A stretch of 64,000 bases of DNA from Mesorhizobium amorphae (GTDB lineage Bacteria; Pseudomonadota; Alphaproteobacteria; Rhizobiales; Rhizobiaceae), in assembly GCF_014843845.1 (NCBI RefSeq), contig NZ_JHQS01000060.1:62001-126000 (forward strand), written 5' to 3'. Numbering within the stretch: the stretch's first letter is position 1; each line of letters opens with the position of its first letter. Positions 43,099 through 51,446 of the stretch are shown piece after piece. Made by a program: the position numbers and the translations under genes. The notes beneath the pieces are model-generated. The model worked only from the letters and a program-made list of their open reading frames with translations, did no database searches and was not told where the DNA came from.

Positions 43099-43127
43099 CT
43101 CTTCAGTCAGCTCAACCGCGGTTTTTT
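43095..43127 (+). terminator. Terminator after the TPM genes
   Basis: A small stem CTGACT/AGTCAG overlaps the stop codon. It is followed closely by the palindrome AACCGCGGTT, which runs into TTTT. The second half is a short but plausible intrinsic terminator. Confidence 0.45.
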
Positions 43128-43213
43128 CGTCTGCCGATCGCCTGTGCGAAAGCGCTGCAGCCTGCGACCGGACTCTTTGCAATCGGCCGATGCAGGTTTA
43201 TGGTTAAGCAATT

Positions 43214-43720
43214 ATGAACACGCTGACCATCGACATCAGGAAAGCCGAGCCGCGCGACGCTGGCGCCATCGCCGACGTGCACCAGGAGGCCTGGCGCGGC
43301 GCTTATTCCGGCATCATCCCGCACCGGACGCTGACATCGATGATCAACCGGCGCGGCCCCGACTGGTGGGCGAACGCCATCCGCCGCGCCGCCACGGTGC
43401 TGGTGGTCGAAATCGGCGGCAAGATCGCCGGCTATGCCACGATCGGCAAGAACCGCGCCCGCGAGCTCAGGCAGCAGGGCGAGATCTACGAGCTTTACCT
43501 GCGCCCGGAATACCAGGGCATCGGGCTCGGCAGCCGGCTGTTCAAGGCGGCACGCGCGCGTCTCGCCGACCACGGCCTGAAAGGCATGGTTGTTTGGGCG
43601 CTGGAGGACAACCAAAACGCTCTCTCCTTCTATGCCGGCGCCGGCGGCCGCGATGTCGCCGAGGGCGTCGAGATCTTCGAACAGAAGGCGCTGAAGAAGG
43701 TGGCTTTCGTCTGGGAATGA
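43214..43720 (+). CDS. GNAT-family N-acetyltransferase
   Basis: A 168-residue acetyltransferase. The acetyl-CoA site is in ELYLRPEYQGIGLGSRLFKA (QGIGLG). IADVHQEAWRGAYSGIIP is the N-terminal substrate region and VVWALEDNQNALSFYAGAGG the C-terminal motif B. The HQEAWRGAY start is typical of a broad rhizobial subfamily with unknown substrate (amines or protein N-termini). ATG 43214 is used. It stands alone between the TPM genes and the pyrophosphatase. Confidence 0.92.
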   Translation: MNTLTIDIRKAEPRDAGAIADVHQEAWRGAYSGIIPHRTLTSMINRRGPDWWANAIRRAATVLVVEIGGKIAGYATIGKNRARELRQQGEIYELYLRPEYQGIGLGSRLFKAARARLADHGLKGMVVWALEDNQNALSFYAGAGGRDVAEGVEIFEQKALKKVAFVWE

Positions 43721-43819
43721 CGGCCTGAAGGCCTGCCGCCAGGTCCTGAGCACCATTCGCCGCATTGCACCATGCCGCTTCGCCCGCTATCGATCTCGGA
43801 AATCGAGAGAGGGAAAACC

Positions 43820-44353
43820 ATGCGTATCGAAGCGATAGCCACCGGAAAGAACCCGCCGGAAGACCTCAACGTCATCATCGAGGTGCCGATCGGCGGCGAG
43901 CCGATCAAGTACGAGATGGACAAGGAGGCCGGCACGCTGTTCGTCGACCGCTTCCTGCACACCTCGATGCGCTATCCCGGCAATTACGGCTTCGTGCCGC
44001 ACACGCTGTCGGGCGACGGCGATCCGATCGACGTGCTGGTCTGCAACACGCGCGCGCTGGTGCCGGGCTGCGTCATCAATGTGCGGCCGATCGGCGTGCT
44101 GATCATGGAAGACAATGCCGGCCAGGACGAGAAGATCATTGCCGTGCCGTCGCCCAAACTGACGCTGCGCTACGAGAATGTCACCGAATACACGCAGCTG
44201 CCCGACATCACGCGCCAGCAGGTGCAGCACTTCTTCGAGCACTACAAGGATCTCGAACCCGGCAAATGGGTCAAGATCGAAGGCTGGCACGATTCGAAAT
44301 ATGCCAAGAAGATGATCGTCGACGCGATCGAGCGGGCGAAGGCGAGCAAGTAG
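43820..44353 (+). CDS. ppa: Inorganic pyrophosphatase
   Basis: A 177-residue family I pyrophosphatase that hydrolyses PPi and pulls biosynthetic reactions forward. The signature DGDPIDV is present. VIIEVPIGGEPIKYEMDKEA holds the first active-site residues, RYPGNYGFVPHTLSGDGDPI the centre, and FFEHYKDLEPGKWVKIEGW the C-terminal Tyr-Lys region. ATG 43820 follows GAGAGGG. The frame upstream to 43772 adds nothing. It is cytoplasmic, a likely hexamer, and a housekeeping gene. Confidence 0.96.
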   Translation: MRIEAIATGKNPPEDLNVIIEVPIGGEPIKYEMDKEAGTLFVDRFLHTSMRYPGNYGFVPHTLSGDGDPIDVLVCNTRALVPGCVINVRPIGVLIMEDNAGQDEKIIAVPSPKLTLRYENVTEYTQLPDITRQQVQHFFEHYKDLEPGKWVKIEGWHDSKYAKKMIVDAIERAKASK

Positions 44354-44390
44354 TCGACGTTCGAGGTTGCGAGCAGGCGCTAAGCGCGGC

Positions 44391-44493
44391 GCTGCCCCTC
44401 ATCCGCCTGACGATTGGCGAAATCCGTGACCGCAGCGTCTTTCTCCCCGTCACTATACGGGGAGAAATGCCCGGCAGGGCAATGAGGGGCGGC
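44391..44493. repeat. Type B palindromic intergenic repeat, short inverted copy
   Basis: The outer ends are GCTGCCCCTCAT and ATGAGGGGCGGC. The internal TTTCTCCCCGT/ACGGGGAGAAA stem and the GCCCGGCAGGGCAATGAGGG end match, reversed, the 26.5-kb element. The element lies between the pyrophosphatase stop and the convergent exported protein. Confidence 0.85.
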
Positions 44494-44550
44494 GCGGACC
44501 GACGATATGCGATCAACTTGCTCCGCAAGGCGTCTTAAGCGCAACTCGCT

Positions 44551-45141
44551 TTAATTATCCACCCGGCCGAAATCGGGCGTGTCGCCGATCACAACGCGCT
44601 TGTCCTTGCCGCAGGCAAAGCTCCTTGCCTTGTCGTCGGCCAGCTTGCGTGCCTGGTCGTTGGCTTGCGGGTTGCCGGTGGCCAGCACCAGCCCGACGGT
44701 GCAGCCGTCATGGGCCTCCGGCTGCGCGACCTTGGCGACGACGAGCACTTCGGCCGGCTTGTTCTCGTCCTCGGGATTGCTGATCGAACGACGGTGGATG
44801 ACGGCGAAGGGGATGGCGATGTCGCCCTTGGTCTCGATGCGCCATTCGATCTTGGCACCGGCCGAGTTGAAGCCGGAAAAGCTCTCCCAGACCGCGGTCA
44901 TGTCGTCGGACGGAAAGCCGTAGTAGAGCGACTCGCGGGCGTCGTCATAAGCGACCAGCACCGGATAGCCGCGATAGCCCGAGCAGGCGAGATTGGCCCA
45001 GTCGCCTTCGCCTTCCTCGGCTTTCGCATAGGTGACGCAATCCTTCTTCCAGTCGAGGTCGGTGTAGGCGCTGGATATGCCGTCGGCATGCGCCGCCTGG
45101 CAGAGACCAGCGAGAGCAAGCGGGATCAGAAGAAAGCGCAT
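44551..45141 (-). CDS. Exported hypothetical protein, 196 aa
   Basis: A clear Sec signal (MRFLLIPLALAGLCQAAHAD, AxA cut) precedes a mature domain starting YTDLDWKKDCVTYAKAEEGE. It has Cys residues in VTYAKAEE's preceding position, NLACSGYRG, GCTVGLVLATGN and SFACGKDKR that could form two disulfides, as in periplasmic proteins. I do not recognise a named family. It is 43 bp downstream of the TetR gene's stop on the other side (same strand, upstream position), with no visible functional link. Confidence 0.8.
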   Translation of the reverse strand: MRFLLIPLALAGLCQAAHADGISSAYTDLDWKKDCVTYAKAEEGEGDWANLACSGYRGYPVLVAYDDARESLYYGFPSDDMTAVWESFSGFNSAGAKIEWRIETKGDIAIPFAVIHRRSISNPEDENKPAEVLVVAKVAQPEAHDGCTVGLVLATGNPQANDQARKLADDKARSFACGKDKRVVIGDTPDFGRVDN

Positions 45142-45184
45142 GCGGACAACTCCGTTTCGAGCTGCCGCAGCGTATCGTCAAACG

Positions 45185-45802
45185 CTATTTCTTCAAGCTC
45201 GCCTCGATCAGCAGGTCGGCGTTGCGCGCCACCGACGCCGCCGGTCCGCCTAACCCGAACAGCTGGCCGCTGATATAGGCGCCCTCGATCAGGAGCAGCA
45301 GTCCGTCGCCGAGCGTGTCGGCGTCGGCGGCGCCCATGGCCGTCGCCATGGCGCGCAGGCGGCGGCGCAGTTCCTGCTTGTTGGCCTCGCTCACCACGCG
45401 GGCCGGGTGGCCGTGCTCGGGATATTCGATCGCCGCATTGGTCATACCGCAGCCGCGATAGTCGGGTCTTTGCGTGCGCTTGCCGACGCGGGTGAGGAAA
45501 GCGTTGATCTGCGCGCGCGGGTCGCCGGGATGGGCGGCCACCGCCTCGTCGAAGCGCTCCCAGAACTCAAGGTCGTATTGTCGCAGGTAGGATGCGGCCA
45601 ATTCGTCCTTGGACGGAAAGCTGCGGTAGAGGCTGGGCTTGGTCACGCCGGCGCGCTTGACGATCTCGTCGACGCCGATCGCCCTTATGCCTTGCCGGTA
45701 GAACAGGTCGCGGGCCACGTCGAGGATCTTCTCGCCGGCTCTCGGCAGGGCCGACGCGTGAGGGTCCTTGATGGACGGTTCAATTTTATTGTCCGATGGC
45801 AT
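45185..45802 (-). CDS. TetR-family transcriptional repressor
   Basis: A 205-residue regulator. The TetR_N helix-turn-helix reads ILDVARDLFYRQGIRAIGVD then EIVKRAGVTKPSLYRSFPSK. The C-terminal ligand domain has LLLIEGAYISGQLFG. ATG 45802 (MPSDNKIEPS) is the first usable start. The frame runs far upstream through the antisense of the MFS gene and is ignored there. It is divergent from the transporter across a 78-bp gap containing a long perfect inverted repeat, and so probably represses both genes until a transported compound binds. Confidence 0.93.
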   Translation of the reverse strand: MPSDNKIEPSIKDPHASALPRAGEKILDVARDLFYRQGIRAIGVDEIVKRAGVTKPSLYRSFPSKDELAASYLRQYDLEFWERFDEAVAAHPGDPRAQINAFLTRVGKRTQRPDYRGCGMTNAAIEYPEHGHPARVVSEANKQELRRRLRAMATAMGAADADTLGDGLLLLIEGAYISGQLFGLGGPAASVARNADLLIEASLKK

Positions 45803-45815
45803 GCAAAAGACTCGC

Positions 45816-45880
45816 TTGACAATGTTACTGACCGGTACGTATGGATAGTACCACCCAATTGCAACGTACCGGTCAGTAAC
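45816..45880. promoter_or_regulatory. TetR operator and MFS promoter
   Basis: GTTACTGACCGGTACGT (45824-45840) and ACGTACCGGTCAGTAAC (45864-45880) are perfect 17-bp arms 23 bp apart. TTGACA at 45816-45821 with TATGGA about 18 bp on suggests a plus-strand promoter whose spacer is the left arm. The right arm ends on the base before the transporter ATG, leaving no separate ribosome site. Confidence 0.82.
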
Positions 45881-47164
45881 ATGATAGCTCAATCCCATCC
45901 GTTTGGCCAGCGCTACGCTTTCGTCGTGGTCGGCGTCATCTTCCTCTGCCTGCTGATCGCGGCCGGGCTGCGCTCGGCGCCCTCGGTCATGATGCTGCCG
46001 CTGGAAGAGAGTTTTGGTTGGCGGCGCGATGTCGTTTCGCTGGCAGCGGCCATTGGCATCTTCCTCTACGGCCTGACCGGGCCGTTTGCCGCGGCTCTGA
46101 TGGAGCGCATCGGCCTGCGCCGCACGCTGCTCGCCGCGCTGCTGATCATGTCGGGCTCGACGGCGCTCAGCCTGTTGATGACCAAGCCATGGCATCTGCT
46201 GCTCACCTGGGGCGTGTTTTCCGGCATCGGGTCGGGTGCGGTCGCCACCGTGCTCGGCGCCACCATCGTCAATCGCTGGTTCAAGACCAATCGCGGCCTG
46301 GTGATGGGGCTGATGTCGGCCTCCAGCGCCACCGGCCTGCTGGTGTTCCTGCCGCTGCTGGCTGCGCTCGCCCAGTCGGGCGGCTGGAAGCCGGTCGCCA
46401 TCGCCATCGCGATCGCAACCGCCGCTCTGGTGCCGCTGGTCTGGCTGCTGGTGCCGGAGCGTCCGGCCTCGATCGGCATGGTGCGCTATGGTGCGGAGGC
46501 TGACGACGTGCCGCCGACATCGCCGGCATCGCAGGGCAATTTCCTCGCGCATACGCTGGGCACGCTGCGGCGTGCCGCCGGCACGCGCGTATTCTGGTAT
46601 TTGTTCGCCACCTTCTTCGTCTGCGGCTTCACCACCAACGGACTGGTCGGCACGCATCTGATCGCCTTCTGCGGCGACATGGGCATCGGCGAGGTGCAAG
46701 CTGCCGGCCTGCTGTCGATGATGGGTATCTTCGACCTGATCGGCACGACGTTGTCGGGCTGGCTCACCGACCGCTTCGATCCGCGCAAGCTGCTCGGCGT
46801 CTACTATGCCATCCGCGGCCTGTCGCTGATCTACCTGCCCTATTCCGGCTTCTCCGCGACCAGCCTGATCATCTTCGCCGTGCTCTATGGTCTGGACTGG
46901 ATCGCCACCGTGCCGCCGACGCTCAGGCTCGCCAACGAGGCGTTCGGCGACCGCAGCGGGCCGATCGTGTTCGGCTGGATCGTCGCCGGGCACCAGGTGG
47001 GTGCGGCAAGCGCCGCCTTCTTCGGCGGCACGATGCGCGAACTGCAAGGCAATTACGAACTCGCCTTCATGATCGCCGGCATGACCGCGATTGCCGCGGC
47101 CTGTCTCTCGCTGCTGATCAACACCAGCAGGCCGGCGTTCGATCCGGAGCCGCAGGCGGCGTAG
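45881..47164 (+). CDS. Major facilitator superfamily transporter
   Basis: A 427-residue 12-span MFS carrier. N-domain segments include YAFVVVGVIFLCLLIAAGLR and GIFLYGLTGPFAAALMERIG, with the MFS motif A-like GLRRTLL loop. The central loop is around RYGAEADDVPPTSPASQ, and the C-domain has LSGWLTDRFDPRKLLGVYYA. It resembles monocarboxylate/oxalate-formate-type carriers by overall pattern. The ATG directly follows the operator arm, so translation may be leader-poor. The divergent TetR gene suggests inducible export or uptake. Confidence 0.92.
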   Translation: MIAQSHPFGQRYAFVVVGVIFLCLLIAAGLRSAPSVMMLPLEESFGWRRDVVSLAAAIGIFLYGLTGPFAAALMERIGLRRTLLAALLIMSGSTALSLLMTKPWHLLLTWGVFSGIGSGAVATVLGATIVNRWFKTNRGLVMGLMSASSATGLLVFLPLLAALAQSGGWKPVAIAIAIATAALVPLVWLLVPERPASIGMVRYGAEADDVPPTSPASQGNFLAHTLGTLRRAAGTRVFWYLFATFFVCGFTTNGLVGTHLIAFCGDMGIGEVQAAGLLSMMGIFDLIGTTLSGWLTDRFDPRKLLGVYYAIRGLSLIYLPYSGFSATSLIIFAVLYGLDWIATVPPTLRLANEAFGDRSGPIVFGWIVAGHQVGAASAAFFGGTMRELQGNYELAFMIAGMTAIAAACLSLLINTSRPAFDPEPQAA

Positions 47165-47185
47165 GGCGCTGTCAGTGAAGCCGCC

Positions 47186-47230
47186 GATCTCCCCCCTTGT
47201 GGGGGAGATGCCCGGCAGGGCAGAGGGGGG
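47186..47230 (-). repeat. Type A palindromic repeat, inverted copy (left end of a composite)
   Basis: GATCTCCCCCCTTGTGGGGG continues to AGATGCCCGGCAGGGCAGAG and a G run. With 47329-47374 it bounds a 189-bp composite that is the inverted counterpart of the one at 34237-34419, sharing the inner ends CGCTGTCCC and GCGATCCTTCGCG. Confidence 0.88.
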
Positions 47231-47328
47231 CGCTGTCCCGCCGACTTGTCCCTTGGGTTCCAACTGAAATTAGCCTCTCAAGCAAAATCTCAGTAGGCCA
47301 ACGCATGAAAGGTGAGCGATCCTTCGCG

Positions 47329-47374
47329 CCCCCCCTCTGGCCTGCCGGCCATCTCCCCCACAAGGGGGGAGATC
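47329..47374 (+). repeat. Type A palindromic repeat, forward copy (right end of a composite)
   Basis: CCCCCCCTCTGGCCTGCCGG continues to CCATCTCCCCCACAAGGGGG and GAGATC. It ends 18 bp before the candidate Pho box of the phosphatase gene. Confidence 0.88.
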
Positions 47375-47391
47375 AGCAGGCCGCCTGTTCA

Positions 47392-47409
47392 CTGTTACGA
47401 AACCTTCAT
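47392..47409 (+). promoter_or_regulatory. Candidate Pho box upstream of phoD
   Basis: CTGTTAC and CCTTCAT are two 7-bp half-sites separated by GAAA, the spacing used by PhoB (consensus direct repeats of CTGTCAT). The site is 73-90 bp before the phosphatase ATG. Matches are 5/7 and 5/7, so it is plausible, not certain. Confidence 0.45.
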
Positions 47410-47481
47410 GGTTTGGAGATGTGGCTGAAACATTGAGGCTGGACCTTTGCGGCAGCGTTCGAAGCCATCCAGGAGACAGCC

Positions 47482-49050
47482 ATGAACAGAATTTCCCGCC
47501 GCGCTTTCGTCACCTCCGCCAGCGCCCTTGGTCTGGTCGGTGCCTCGGGCCTTGCGATGCCCTATTATTCGCGCGCCAATCAGCGGCCGGGCTTCACCCA
47601 TGGCGTCCAGTCAGGCGATGTCGACGCCACCAGCGGCATGGTGTGGACGCGCACGGATCGTCCGGCGCGTGTCATGTTCGAAGTCTCGACGACGGAAAGC
47701 TTTGCCAATGCGACGCGGCTTGCGCCGCTCGATACGTCGCCGGCCAGCGACTACACGGTGAAGCGGCTGCTCGCCGAGCTGGCTTCCGACCAGGACATTT
47801 TCTACCGCATGACGGCTGCCGATCTCGCCGACATCAACGCCGTTTCCGAGCCGATTACCGGCCGCTTCCGCACCGCACCTGCCTCCAAGCGCGATATCAA
47901 GTTCGCCTGGTCGGGCGACACCGCCGGCCAGGGCTGGGGCATCGACGAGACCGGCATGAAGACCTACGCCACGATCGGCAAGCACACGCCCGACTTCTTC
48001 CTGCACTCCGGCGACACCATCTATGCCGATGGCGCGATGAAGGACGAGGTCGACCTGCCCGGCGGTGGCAAGTGGAAGAACGTCGTGCTCATCGAGGGCA
48101 AGCGCAAGGTGGCCGAGACGCTCGACGAATACCGGGACCAGTGGAAGTACAACATGATGGACAAACACGTGCTGGGCCTCAGCGCCATCTGCCCGACCTT
48201 CTACCAGTGGGACGACCACGAGGTGCTGAACAACTGGTCGGATTCGAAGGATTTGAGCGCCGACAACCGCTATTCGGAAAAATCCATCCATGTGCTGGCG
48301 GCACGCGCGGCGCGCGCCTTCCATGAAATGACGACGATCCGCTACGAGCCGTCCGAGCCCGGCCGCGTCTACCGCAAGATAGCCTATGGGCCGCTGCTCG
48401 ACGTGTTCTTCCTCGACATGCGCTCCTATCGCGGCCCGAATGGCCCGGACATGCAGGATACGATGACGCCGCAGTCACGCATGCTCGGCGAACAGCAGAC
48501 CAAATGGCTGAAGCGCGAGTTGGCCAACTCCAACGCGACCTGGAAGATCATCGCTGCCGACATGCCGCTCGGCCTCGTCGTCTGGGACGACGGCACCAAA
48601 AAGGTGGGGGCCGAAGCGGTCAGCAACGGCGACGATGGTGCGCCAAAGGGTCGCGAGCTTGAGATCGCCGACCTGCTGCGCTACATCAAGAATGCCAGCA
48701 TCAGCAACACGGTGTGGCTGACCGCCGACGTGCACTACACGGCGGCGCATTACTACAACCCGGACAAGGCTCAGTTTCAGGATTTCAATCCGTTCTGGGA
48801 ATTCGTCTCCGGGCCGATCCACGCCGGCACGTTCGGCCCCAATGATTTCGACATGACCTTCGGGCCGGAGCTGAAATTCATCAAGGCGCCGACCGCCGAA
48901 CAGGGCCAGAACCTGCCGCCGTCGGCCGGCCTGCAGTTCTTCGGCCTCGTCGACATCAACGGCGCCAGCGAACAGATGACAGTGCGGCTGATGGATCGTG
49001 ACGACAACGAACTCTACAAGGTGACGCTCGATCCGGTGCGGTCGGCGTAA
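47482..49050 (+). CDS. phoD: Alkaline phosphatase PhoD
   Basis: A 522-residue Tat-exported phosphatase/phosphodiesterase. The signal is ISRRAFVTSASALGL. The N-terminal Fn3-like PhoD_N domain begins FTHGVQSGDVDATSGMVWTR. Metal-site motifs of the catalytic domain are FAWSGDTAG, FLHSGDTIYADGA, YQWDDHEVLNNW and LTADVHYTAAHYY. PhoD enzymes use calcium and iron and release phosphate from organic esters outside the cytoplasm. A candidate Pho box upstream fits phosphate control. Confidence 0.93.
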   Translation: MNRISRRAFVTSASALGLVGASGLAMPYYSRANQRPGFTHGVQSGDVDATSGMVWTRTDRPARVMFEVSTTESFANATRLAPLDTSPASDYTVKRLLAELASDQDIFYRMTAADLADINAVSEPITGRFRTAPASKRDIKFAWSGDTAGQGWGIDETGMKTYATIGKHTPDFFLHSGDTIYADGAMKDEVDLPGGGKWKNVVLIEGKRKVAETLDEYRDQWKYNMMDKHVLGLSAICPTFYQWDDHEVLNNWSDSKDLSADNRYSEKSIHVLAARAARAFHEMTTIRYEPSEPGRVYRKIAYGPLLDVFFLDMRSYRGPNGPDMQDTMTPQSRMLGEQQTKWLKRELANSNATWKIIAADMPLGLVVWDDGTKKVGAEAVSNGDDGAPKGRELEIADLLRYIKNASISNTVWLTADVHYTAAHYYNPDKAQFQDFNPFWEFVSGPIHAGTFGPNDFDMTFGPELKFIKAPTAEQGQNLPPSAGLQFFGLVDINGASEQMTVRLMDRDDNELYKVTLDPVRSA

Positions 49051-49074
49051 GGGGCCGGCCGGAGGCGGCGGTCG

Positions 49075-49353
49075 TCAATCCGGATAGCAGGCGACGGGAA
49101 TCTTCGGCCACACGGCCGTGTCGCAGCCGGCGGTTTTCTGCTGCTGCTTGAAGGCGGCGCTGACCGGGCCAGTCACGATCGGATCGACGCCATCGGGGGC
49201 GTCGGCGTAGAGCTGCTCGGCCGTCTCGGTGTCCGGCGGCAAGGCAGGATTTCCCTTGAGGGTCGCGGCGGACTGCGCGCCACCTGCCGCAAGTACGACG
49301 GCGAGCGCCGCCCAAGCGAGAATCGGCCGGAATTTGCTGACTTGATCGGTCAT
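49075..49353 (-). CDS. Small exported hypothetical protein, 92 aa
   Basis: The N-terminal signal (PILAWAALAVVLAAGGAQSA) precedes a short mature part with two Cys residues (TAGCDTAVWPKIPVACYPD). This CD-x-AVWPxIPxxC pattern recurs in small periplasmic proteins of rhizobia as I recall, without a known role. ATG 49353. It is convergent with phoD (24 bp apart) and divergent from typA. Confidence 0.78.
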   Translation of the reverse strand: MTDQVSKFRPILAWAALAVVLAAGGAQSAATLKGNPALPPDTETAEQLYADAPDGVDPIVTGPVSAAFKQQQKTAGCDTAVWPKIPVACYPD

Positions 49354-49549
49354 GACGTTCGAACTGCCCGGGACCCGAAAGGTTCCGCCTTGGTTAACAG
49401 AATCATTTCACATGCGGATGTTTAAGATTTGATGAGTATTTGGTGACGAGCCTCCTCTTTCGCAAATGCGAAAAACCCTGTATGAGCCGCGCAACCGAAA
49501 GAGGCTGCGCCTTTGGGCCTGCTGCCTGTAACGCTCCCGAGACCGTAAA

Positions 49550-51379
49550 ATGAAAATTCGTAATATCGCGATCATCGCGCACGTCGACCATGGAAAAACC
49601 ACCCTCGTCGACCAGCTGCTGAAGCAGTCCGGCTCCTTCCGCGACAACCAGCGTGTCGCCGAACGCGCCATGGATTCCAACGACCTGGAAAAGGAACGCG
49701 GCATCACCATCCTGGCCAAGGCGACCTCGGTCGACTGGAAGGACACCCGCATCAACATCGTCGACACCCCCGGCCACGCCGACTTCGGCGGCGAGGTCGA
49801 GCGCATCCTGTCGATGGTGGATTCGGCCATCGTGCTGGTCGACGCCGCCGAAGGGCCAATGCCGCAGACCAAATTCGTCGTCGGCAAGGCGCTCAAGGTC
49901 GGGCTGAAGCCGATCGTCGTCATCAACAAGATCGACCGGCCGGATGCCCGCCATGTCGAGGTGGTCAACGAGGTGTTCGACCTGTTTGCCGCGCTCGACG
50001 CCACCGACGAGCAGCTCGATTTCCCGATCCTCTACGGTTCGGGCCGCGACGGCTGGGTTTCGGAAAACCCCGAGGGCCCGAAGGACCAGGGCCTGGCGCC
50101 GCTGTTCGACCTCGTCATCAAGCATGTCCCGGCGCCGACAGTGCATCCCGGCCCGTTCCGCATGATCGGCACCATCCTGGAAGCCAATCCCTTCCTCGGC
50201 CGCATCATCACCGGCCGTATCGAGAGCGGCACGTTGAAATCCAACCAGCCGGTCAAGGTGCTGCACCATGACGGCACGCTGGTCGAAACTGGCCGTATCT
50301 CCAAGATCCTCGCCTTCCGAGGCCTCGAGCGCCAACCGATCGAGGAAGCGCAGGCGGGTGACATCGTCGCCATTGCCGGCCTGTCGAAGGGCACTGTCGC
50401 CGACACGTTCTGCGACCCGGCGGTGACCGAGCCGCTGCATGCGCAGCCGATCGATCCGCCGACGGTGACGATGTCGTTCCTCGTCAACGATTCACCGCTG
50501 GCCGGCACCGAAGGCGACAAGGTGACCAGTCGCGTCATCCGCGACCGCCTGCTGCGCGAAGCCGAAGGCAATGTCGCGCTGAAGATCGAGGAATCGCCCG
50601 ACAAGGATTCGTTCTTCGTTTCCGGGCGCGGCGAATTGCAGCTGGCCGTGCTGATCGAGACGATGCGCCGCGAAGGTTTTGAGATCGCCGTGTCGCGTCC
50701 GCGCGTCGTCATGCAGAACGGCGACAACGGCGAATTGCTGGAGCCGGTCGAGGAAGTCGTCATCGACGTCGATGAGGAGCATGCCGGCATCGTCGTGCAG
50801 AAGATGTCGGAGCGCAAAGCCGAGATGGTCGAACTGCGCCCGTCCGGCGGTAACCGCCAGCGCATCGTCTTCCACGCGCCGACACGCGGCCTGATCGGCT
50901 ACCAGTCGGAACTGCTGACCGATACGCGCGGCACCGCGGTGATGAACCGGCTGTTCCACGCCTATCAGCCCTACAAGGGCGAATTGCCGGGCCGCACCAA
51001 CGGTGTGCTGATCTCCAACGAACAGGGCGAGGCGGTGGCCTACGCCATGTGGAACCTGGAAGACCGCGGCCCGATGGTCATCGACCCGGGCGTCAAGGTC
51101 TATCAGGGCATGATCATCGGCATCCACAGCCGCGACAATGACCTCGAAGTGAACGTGCTGAAGGGCAAGAAGCTGACCAACATCCGCGCCGCCGGCAAGG
51201 ACGAGGCGGTCAAGCTGACGCCGCCGATCCGCATGACGCTGGAGCGCGCGCTGGCCTGGATCCAGGACGACGAGCTGGTCGAGGTGACGCCGAAGACCAT
51301 CCGGCTGCGCAAGCTCTATCTCGACCCGAACGAGCGCAAGCGTTTCGAGAAGTCGGCCAAGGTGGTCGGCGCGGCGTAA
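49550..51379 (+). CDS. typA: Ribosome-associated GTPase TypA/BipA
   Basis: A 609-residue translational GTPase. The G motifs are AHVDHGKTTL, RGITI, DTPGHADFGGEVER and NKIDRP. Domains II and III follow (IGTILEANPFLGRIITGRIE onward), with an EF-G-like domain V around RGELQLAVLIETMRREGF and the BipA-specific C-terminal domain (GVLISNEQGEAVAYAMWNLE to the end). It assists 50S assembly and stress adaptation. Full length; ATG 49550. It ends in a strong terminator. Confidence 0.97.
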   Translation: MKIRNIAIIAHVDHGKTTLVDQLLKQSGSFRDNQRVAERAMDSNDLEKERGITILAKATSVDWKDTRINIVDTPGHADFGGEVERILSMVDSAIVLVDAAEGPMPQTKFVVGKALKVGLKPIVVINKIDRPDARHVEVVNEVFDLFAALDATDEQLDFPILYGSGRDGWVSENPEGPKDQGLAPLFDLVIKHVPAPTVHPGPFRMIGTILEANPFLGRIITGRIESGTLKSNQPVKVLHHDGTLVETGRISKILAFRGLERQPIEEAQAGDIVAIAGLSKGTVADTFCDPAVTEPLHAQPIDPPTVTMSFLVNDSPLAGTEGDKVTSRVIRDRLLREAEGNVALKIEESPDKDSFFVSGRGELQLAVLIETMRREGFEIAVSRPRVVMQNGDNGELLEPVEEVVIDVDEEHAGIVVQKMSERKAEMVELRPSGGNRQRIVFHAPTRGLIGYQSELLTDTRGTAVMNRLFHAYQPYKGELPGRTNGVLISNEQGEAVAYAMWNLEDRGPMVIDPGVKVYQGMIIGIHSRDNDLEVNVLKGKKLTNIRAAGKDEAVKLTPPIRMTLERALAWIQDDELVEVTPKTIRLRKLYLDPNERKRFEKSAKVVGAA

Positions 51380-51401
51380 GTTTTTTCGTCGAAGCATTTT
51401 C

Positions 51402-51440
51402 AGGGAGGGAGCACGCGCGTGCTCCCTCCCTTTGTTTTGT
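51402..51440. terminator. Strong rho-independent terminator after typA
   Basis: AGGGAGGGAGCACGC directly joins GCGTGCTCCCTCCCT, a 30-base perfect palindrome, followed by TTGTTTTGT. It sits between the convergent typA and lactonase genes and should stop typA transcription; the minus-strand side has AAAATGCTTCG after it. Confidence 0.88.
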
Positions 51441-51446
51441 CTGGCG

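Noticed and set aside
45803..47263. Extension of the TetR frame to 692 codons
   Set aside because: The added part is the antisense of the MFS gene and the repeats beyond it; the TetR domain begins right after ATG 45802.
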